A stretch of 7,241 bases of DNA, taken from contig CAZVFX010000216.1 of the NCBI GenBank assembly GCA_964626565.1, positions 1-7,241 on the forward strand. The letters are read 5' to 3'. Below the pieces are notes generated by a model. The model was given only the letters and a program-made list of their open reading frames with translations, did not search any database and was not told the origin of the DNA. Positions 4,302 through 7,241 of this stretch are shown in pieces. Source of the DNA: CAZVFX01 sp964626565. Lineage in GTDB: Bacteria > Myxococcota_A > UBA9042 > CAIXZC01. The stretch's first letter is position 1, and every line of letters begins with the position of its first letter. A program made the position numbers and the translations under genes.

Positions 4302-7001
4302 ATGAGGACACATGCTGGAAGCCTGCCGGTCCTGTTGTCGGTCTGTCTGGCTCTGCTTACCGGTTGCCCATCGGACGAGCGTACCCCTGTGCGCAAACCA
4401 TCCGGAGAACCCTGGACCAGAGTGCCGGTGCCTGAGCCCGGTCCAACCAGTACCTCGAGCACGAGCGAGAGGCCTGTCCCGGACCAGCCCGATGCCCCAA
4501 CCGCGGTAGCCGAGCCCCCCTCGCCGTTCTTTCCAACCAGCGTCCTGGCGTGGCAGGCAGCAACCTCGCCTTCCGACCTCAAACTTGTGGTCGAAAAGGA
4601 ACGAGCTCTCAAGGCCGACCAGCTCACCGAAATCTCCTACCCCCACCCCTTTGTCGCAGCCCCCGGACCCCTCGCCAACCTGGCGCGCCGGGTGGTGGCA
4701 AAAGACTCTTCCGCCCGAACGTTCGATATGAGGGATGCACTGGTCCTTCCCGTACCCTCGACCCTGGAGGTCGCGGTCCCTTCCCTCAACCGCGCTCACC
4801 TCACTTTCTCCTACTGCATCCTCGACAGCGCATTTCGCGGCAAACAAACCGAAGAGCTGGCGTTTACGGTGGTATACCAGGGCAAGAACGATGCCCATCA
4901 ACTGTTCTACGAACACCTGGAAACCGGCGGTAAAAACCGCTGCAAAACCTGGACCGATGTTTTTTTACCCCTTCCAAACATGGAGGTTCCAGACGGGCGC
5001 ATAGTCTTTCAGCAGATATCCTCCAAAGGCCCGGAGAATGCGGCGGAAGGACTGGTCATCTCCAACCTGGCCGTACGGGTGGAGGTGGCGGGCCCCGAGG
5101 ATGACCAACTGGAGAAGCTGAGCTCCTCCCTCGGACCGGTGGCGGGACCCAACGTGGTAATCGTGTTCATCGATTCGGCCCGAGGAGACTGCGTCGGCCC
5201 TGCCAACACCTCCTTTCCATCCGTCACTCCCGCGCTGGACGCTTTGGCGGCCAAAGGCGTGCCCTTCGTCAACGCGTTCTCCGTCTCCAACCAGACCAGG
5301 GGGTCCATCGTCGGCTTCCTGCAGTCTCAGCATCCAACCGTGGGCAAATATCACGGCCGGTGGTGGAACCTGAAACAGAAAGTCATCGACGAGTACTACG
5401 CGGCCGGGCCACCCCTGGTCACCCTCCTCGCCAGGCGGGCAGGCTATGCCACCGCCAGTATCGGACGCAATCATTTCCAATACGGAACCACCCGCATGGG
5501 GCTGGACCCCGGCTTCGAAATGGTGTTCGACAACCGCAGGGCCACCGGGGATACCGAGCGAATAATCGACAGGGCCATCGGCTTCATTTCGCAGAAGAAG
5601 GGTGAAAAATTCTTCCTCCTGGTGAACATCTCGCCGCCGCATCAGCCCTACGAGGCGCCGGAGCAGTACGAAACGTGGACCCGGGAGAAGTTAAAAGGTC
5701 AAAAACACCTCGTGGCCAGAAAAGACTACCTGTCGGAAATCTATTTTGCCGACCAGGAAGTGGGGCGGCTGCTGGCCGAAATCGAAGCGCTGGGACTTAC
5801 CGGGAAGACCGTCATTCTCGTCACCGCCGACCATGGCGAGACCATGCACTCCTCCCATGAATGCAACTCTGAACTGTACAAGACCATCTGCCACAACTCC
5901 CACGGGCTCACTCTGTTCGATGAAGAGCTGCACATACCGCTCATCTGGTCCGCACCATTCCTGGCCGATCTTTCGTCCCGGGTGCGCGCCAATCACGTCT
6001 CACACCTCGACGTGGCACCCACCCTCATGGAGTTGATGGGCCTGCCCCGCCACCCCCGTCAAACCGGGCGCAGCCTGGTTCCCGACCTTTCCGGGGGAGA
6101 GTTGCCCGACGAGGAGATTTACGTGGAGACCCGCATGGCCAGCGCGGTGCGCACCGATGGCTGGAAGTATATCCTCCATCACCGCCGGGACGACGCCCGC
6201 ACGCAAGCGTGGCTGTCGGGCCCGGAAGGCACCAAAGAAGAGCTGTACGACCTCGACTCAGACCCGTTCGAAACCAAGAACCTGGTGGGCAAGAAACCGC
6301 TCAAGGCCAAGGAGCTCCGCGCCGCATTGAAGCGGCTGCGCACCGGCTTTCACGATAAAGTCAGACGCGCCGAAGGCACCTCCTGGCACCCTGCCCAGCC
6401 TGCCGGCGGCCCCGATCCGTACCCCGAGTGCGAGCGAGGGGCCTGCCCCGAACCGGCCGAGCCTTCCGCCCCCGCGCCCACCAGCGCCAAAGGCTTCATC
6501 TACCTCGCCCTCAACGCGGATCGTTCAGCCCGCTCATTTTCCGGCGAGATAACCACCACCGGTAAGGTGACCTCGGTAGAGACACGCTCCGGCTCCGACT
6601 GCTTCAGTCACTCCGGCCCCGGCAAGGTGGGCGTCCACTGCACCCTTGAAGCAGAGTCGGCCATGGCCCGCCTCGGCCTTCAGGACCCGCCTTCCGCGCT
6701 TGATTTCAACGTCAAGATGAACGGCGAGCCCCTCTCATCCCGCAACCTATACCTGGGCCGGTTCGGCCTCGCTTTCCTCGATTCAGCCGAACTGGACGAA
6801 GCCTCCTACTCCCTCGCCTACACCCGCTCACCGCCCAACTTCATCCCCGGCTTCGACCCCGGCATTTTCGTATGGCACTCATTGCGCACCACCGCCCCCG
6901 GCAGCAACGCCGCACCCGAAGACGCCGCCTTCGAAGGCAAGGAAACGATCCAGGATGAAGCGGCGAGGAAGATGTTGAAGAATCTTGGCTATTGGAAGTA
7001 A
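4302..7001 (+). CDS. Sulfatase-like lipoprotein of the alkaline phosphatase superfamily, lacking a canonical formylglycine motif
   Basis: Counting from the preferred ATG (899 residues), the signal peptide ends in a perfect lipobox, LLTGC, with Cys22 lipidated. A Pro/Ser/Thr linker runs to about 80. A putative beta-sandwich domain spans 90-265. The sulfatase core spans about 283-685. Core landmarks are NVVIVFIDSARGD with metal ligand Asp291, SPPHQPY (444-450), TADHGE with Asp510 and His511, and HGLTLFDEELHIPLIW (534-549). The nucleophile region, normally C/S-x-P/A-x-R, reads SNQTR (329-333), so Pro is absent. A Pro-rich linker (697-728) leads to a second beta-rich domain (about 729-860). The last residues, KMLKNLGYWK, resemble the tail usually seen directly after sulfatase cores. 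Cysteine pairs 172/214, 521/530, 710/715 and 767/780 could form disulfides. The protein likely acts on a sulfate or phosphate ester outside the cytoplasm; the substrate is unknown. Confidence 0.9.
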   Translation: MRTHAGSLPVLLSVCLALLTGCPSDERTPVRKPSGEPWTRVPVPEPGPTSTSSTSERPVPDQPDAPTAVAEPPSPFFPTSVLAWQAATSPSDLKLVVEKERALKADQLTEISYPHPFVAAPGPLANLARRVVAKDSSARTFDMRDALVLPVPSTLEVAVPSLNRAHLTFSYCILDSAFRGKQTEELAFTVVYQGKNDAHQLFYEHLETGGKNRCKTWTDVFLPLPNMEVPDGRIVFQQISSKGPENAAEGLVISNLAVRVEVAGPEDDQLEKLSSSLGPVAGPNVVIVFIDSARGDCVGPANTSFPSVTPALDALAAKGVPFVNAFSVSNQTRGSIVGFLQSQHPTVGKYHGRWWNLKQKVIDEYYAAGPPLVTLLARRAGYATASIGRNHFQYGTTRMGLDPGFEMVFDNRRATGDTERIIDRAIGFISQKKGEKFFLLVNISPPHQPYEAPEQYETWTREKLKGQKHLVARKDYLSEIYFADQEVGRLLAEIEALGLTGKTVILVTADHGETMHSSHECNSELYKTICHNSHGLTLFDEELHIPLIWSAPFLADLSSRVRANHVSHLDVAPTLMELMGLPRHPRQTGRSLVPDLSGGELPDEEIYVETRMASAVRTDGWKYILHHRRDDARTQAWLSGPEGTKEELYDLDSDPFETKNLVGKKPLKAKELRAALKRLRTGFHDKVRRAEGTSWHPAQPAGGPDPYPECERGACPEPAEPSAPAPTSAKGFIYLALNADRSARSFSGEITTTGKVTSVETRSGSDCFSHSGPGKVGVHCTLEAESAMARLGLQDPPSALDFNVKMNGEPLSSRNLYLGRFGLAFLDSAELDEASYSLAYTRSPPNFIPGFDPGIFVWHSLRTTAPGSNAAPEDAAFEGKETIQDEAARKMLKNLGYWK

Positions 7002-7018
7002 GGCGCTAGCAAAGTAGA

Positions 7019-7108
7019 GGCGGTAGGCTGTAGCAACGTCCAAGGCAACTCTTATGGAGGGTTCGCTTATCCTTCCCTACCGCCTACAGCCTATCCGTTG
7101 CTACAGCC
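7019..7108. repeat. Heptanucleotide units in direct and inverted orientation after the sulfatase-like gene
   Basis: On the + strand, GGCGGTA (7019-7025) and GGCTGTA (7026-7032) are followed by GCAACG. On the - strand, reading down from 7108, the order is GGCTGTA, GCAACG, GATA, GGCTGTA, GGCGGTA (to 7078). GGCTGTAGCAACG is thus present as a perfect 13-bp inverted repeat (7026-7038 with 7096-7108). A shorter, competing pairing exists between 7025-7033 and 7084-7092, and another between 7018-7025 and 7078-7085. The units are the same as those at 2011-2038. Confidence 0.65.
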
Positions 7109-7114
7109 TTTTTT
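7026..7114 (+). terminator. Probable intrinsic terminator of the sulfatase-like gene
   Basis: The perfect 13-bp stem 7026-7038/7096-7108 is followed immediately by six T residues (7109-7114), the normal layout of a rho-independent terminator. The 57-base loop is unusually long, but it can itself form smaller hairpins, for example GGAGGG with CCTTCC using a G-T pair. It sits 24 bases after the TAA stop at 6999-7001 and just before the tRNA-Phe promoter, so it would insulate the tRNA from read-through. Confidence 0.5.
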
Positions 7115-7116
7115 CC

Positions 7117-7144
7117 TTGACAACCACACAAGGTTGCGGAAAAT
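7117..7144 (+). promoter_or_regulatory. Promoter of tRNA-Phe
   Basis: TTGACA at 7117-7122 is a perfect -35 hexamer. GAAAAT at 7139-7144 (4 of 6 matches to TATAAT) follows after 16 bp. A C-rich stretch lies just downstream, around 7146-7149. Transcription would start near 7151, about 15 bases before the mature 5' end of the tRNA, which is a normal leader length for a tRNA gene. The -35 begins only two bases after the T-run of the terminator. Confidence 0.65.
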
Positions 7145-7166
7145 ACCCCTTGCTTATTGAAGTTTT

Positions 7167-7239
7167 GCTCAGGTAGCTCAGCTGGTAGAGCACTGGACTG
7201 AAAATCCAGGTGTCGGCGGTTCAACTCCGCCCCTGAGCA
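7167..7239 (+). tRNA. tRNA-Phe, anticodon GAA
   Basis: All arms pair perfectly: acceptor 7167-7173 with 7232-7238, D stem 7176-7179 with 7188-7191, anticodon stem 7193-7197 with 7205-7209, T stem 7215-7219 with 7227-7231. The anticodon loop CTGAAAA places GAA at 7200-7202, which reads Phe codons. The discriminator is A7239. The next bases are CT, so CCA is not encoded, unlike the tRNA-Glu at the left edge; the end would be added by the CCA-adding enzyme. Confidence 0.97.
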
Positions 7240-7241
7240 CT

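Noticed and set aside
4188..4916. Open frame on the - strand (242 codons) covering the divergent promoter region
   Set aside because: It overlaps the start, signal peptide and linker of the sulfatase-like lipoprotein and the operon promoter; composition fits a mirror frame.
4965..5642. Open frame on the - strand (225 codons) inside the sulfatase-like gene
   Set aside because: It lies antisense to the conserved sulfatase core and shows no motif or ribosome site of its own.
7019..7108. CRISPR array
   Set aside because: The repeated units are 7 bp, adjoining or inverted, without regular spacers, and there are no cas genes.
1..7241. Genomic island bounded by the two tRNA genes
   Set aside because: There is no integrase, no repeated tRNA 3' end as an attachment site, and all genes have similar composition.

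Overview
The window is a GC-rich bacterial chromosome segment, most likely from a Gram-negative of the myxobacteria/Bradymonadales-like former 'Deltaproteobacteria'. This placement is an inference. It rests on a lipoprotein whose Asp/Glu-rich linker leads into a CGDDGCGGxCGxC cysteine module and a Myxococcus-type ECxDxNxxxxDGC module, on a large sulfatase-like lipoprotein, and on a secreted DUF4476 protein. All the coding sequences look intact. No phage, transposase, integrase, CRISPR or defence genes are visible.

Layout: tRNA-Glu(CTC) lies at the left edge. It is followed on the + strand by a candidate promoter and a 610-residue lipoprotein: signal, acidic linker, 20-cysteine region, then seven ~54-residue repeats that look like a seven-bladed beta-propeller. 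A short array of 7-bp repeats follows its stop codon. Next comes a two-gene operon on the - strand (read from 4158 down to 2069). Its first gene encodes an exported DUF4476 protein, which is translationally coupled through TAATG to a cytosolic 8-oxoguanine-deaminase-type amidohydrolase. A divergent intergenic region of about 140 bp leads to an 899-residue + strand lipoprotein with a sulfatase/alkaline-phosphatase-superfamily core between two putative beta domains. The right end holds a structured intergenic region containing the same 7-bp repeats in both orientations and ending in a T-run (probable terminator). A consensus-like promoter and tRNA-Phe(GAA) follow.

Three of the four proteins carry export signals and two are lipoproteins, so this is mainly a cell-envelope neighbourhood with one purine-salvage or nucleobase-damage enzyme. 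I see no pathway linking all four genes. The most unusual points are the SNQTR replacement of the formylglycine CxPxR motif in the sulfatase-like protein, the heptanucleotide repeats at two gene ends, the exact seven-repeat architecture of the first lipoprotein, and the tight coupling of a secreted DUF4476 protein to a nucleobase deaminase. I do not see convincing evidence for a wholly new multi-gene system.
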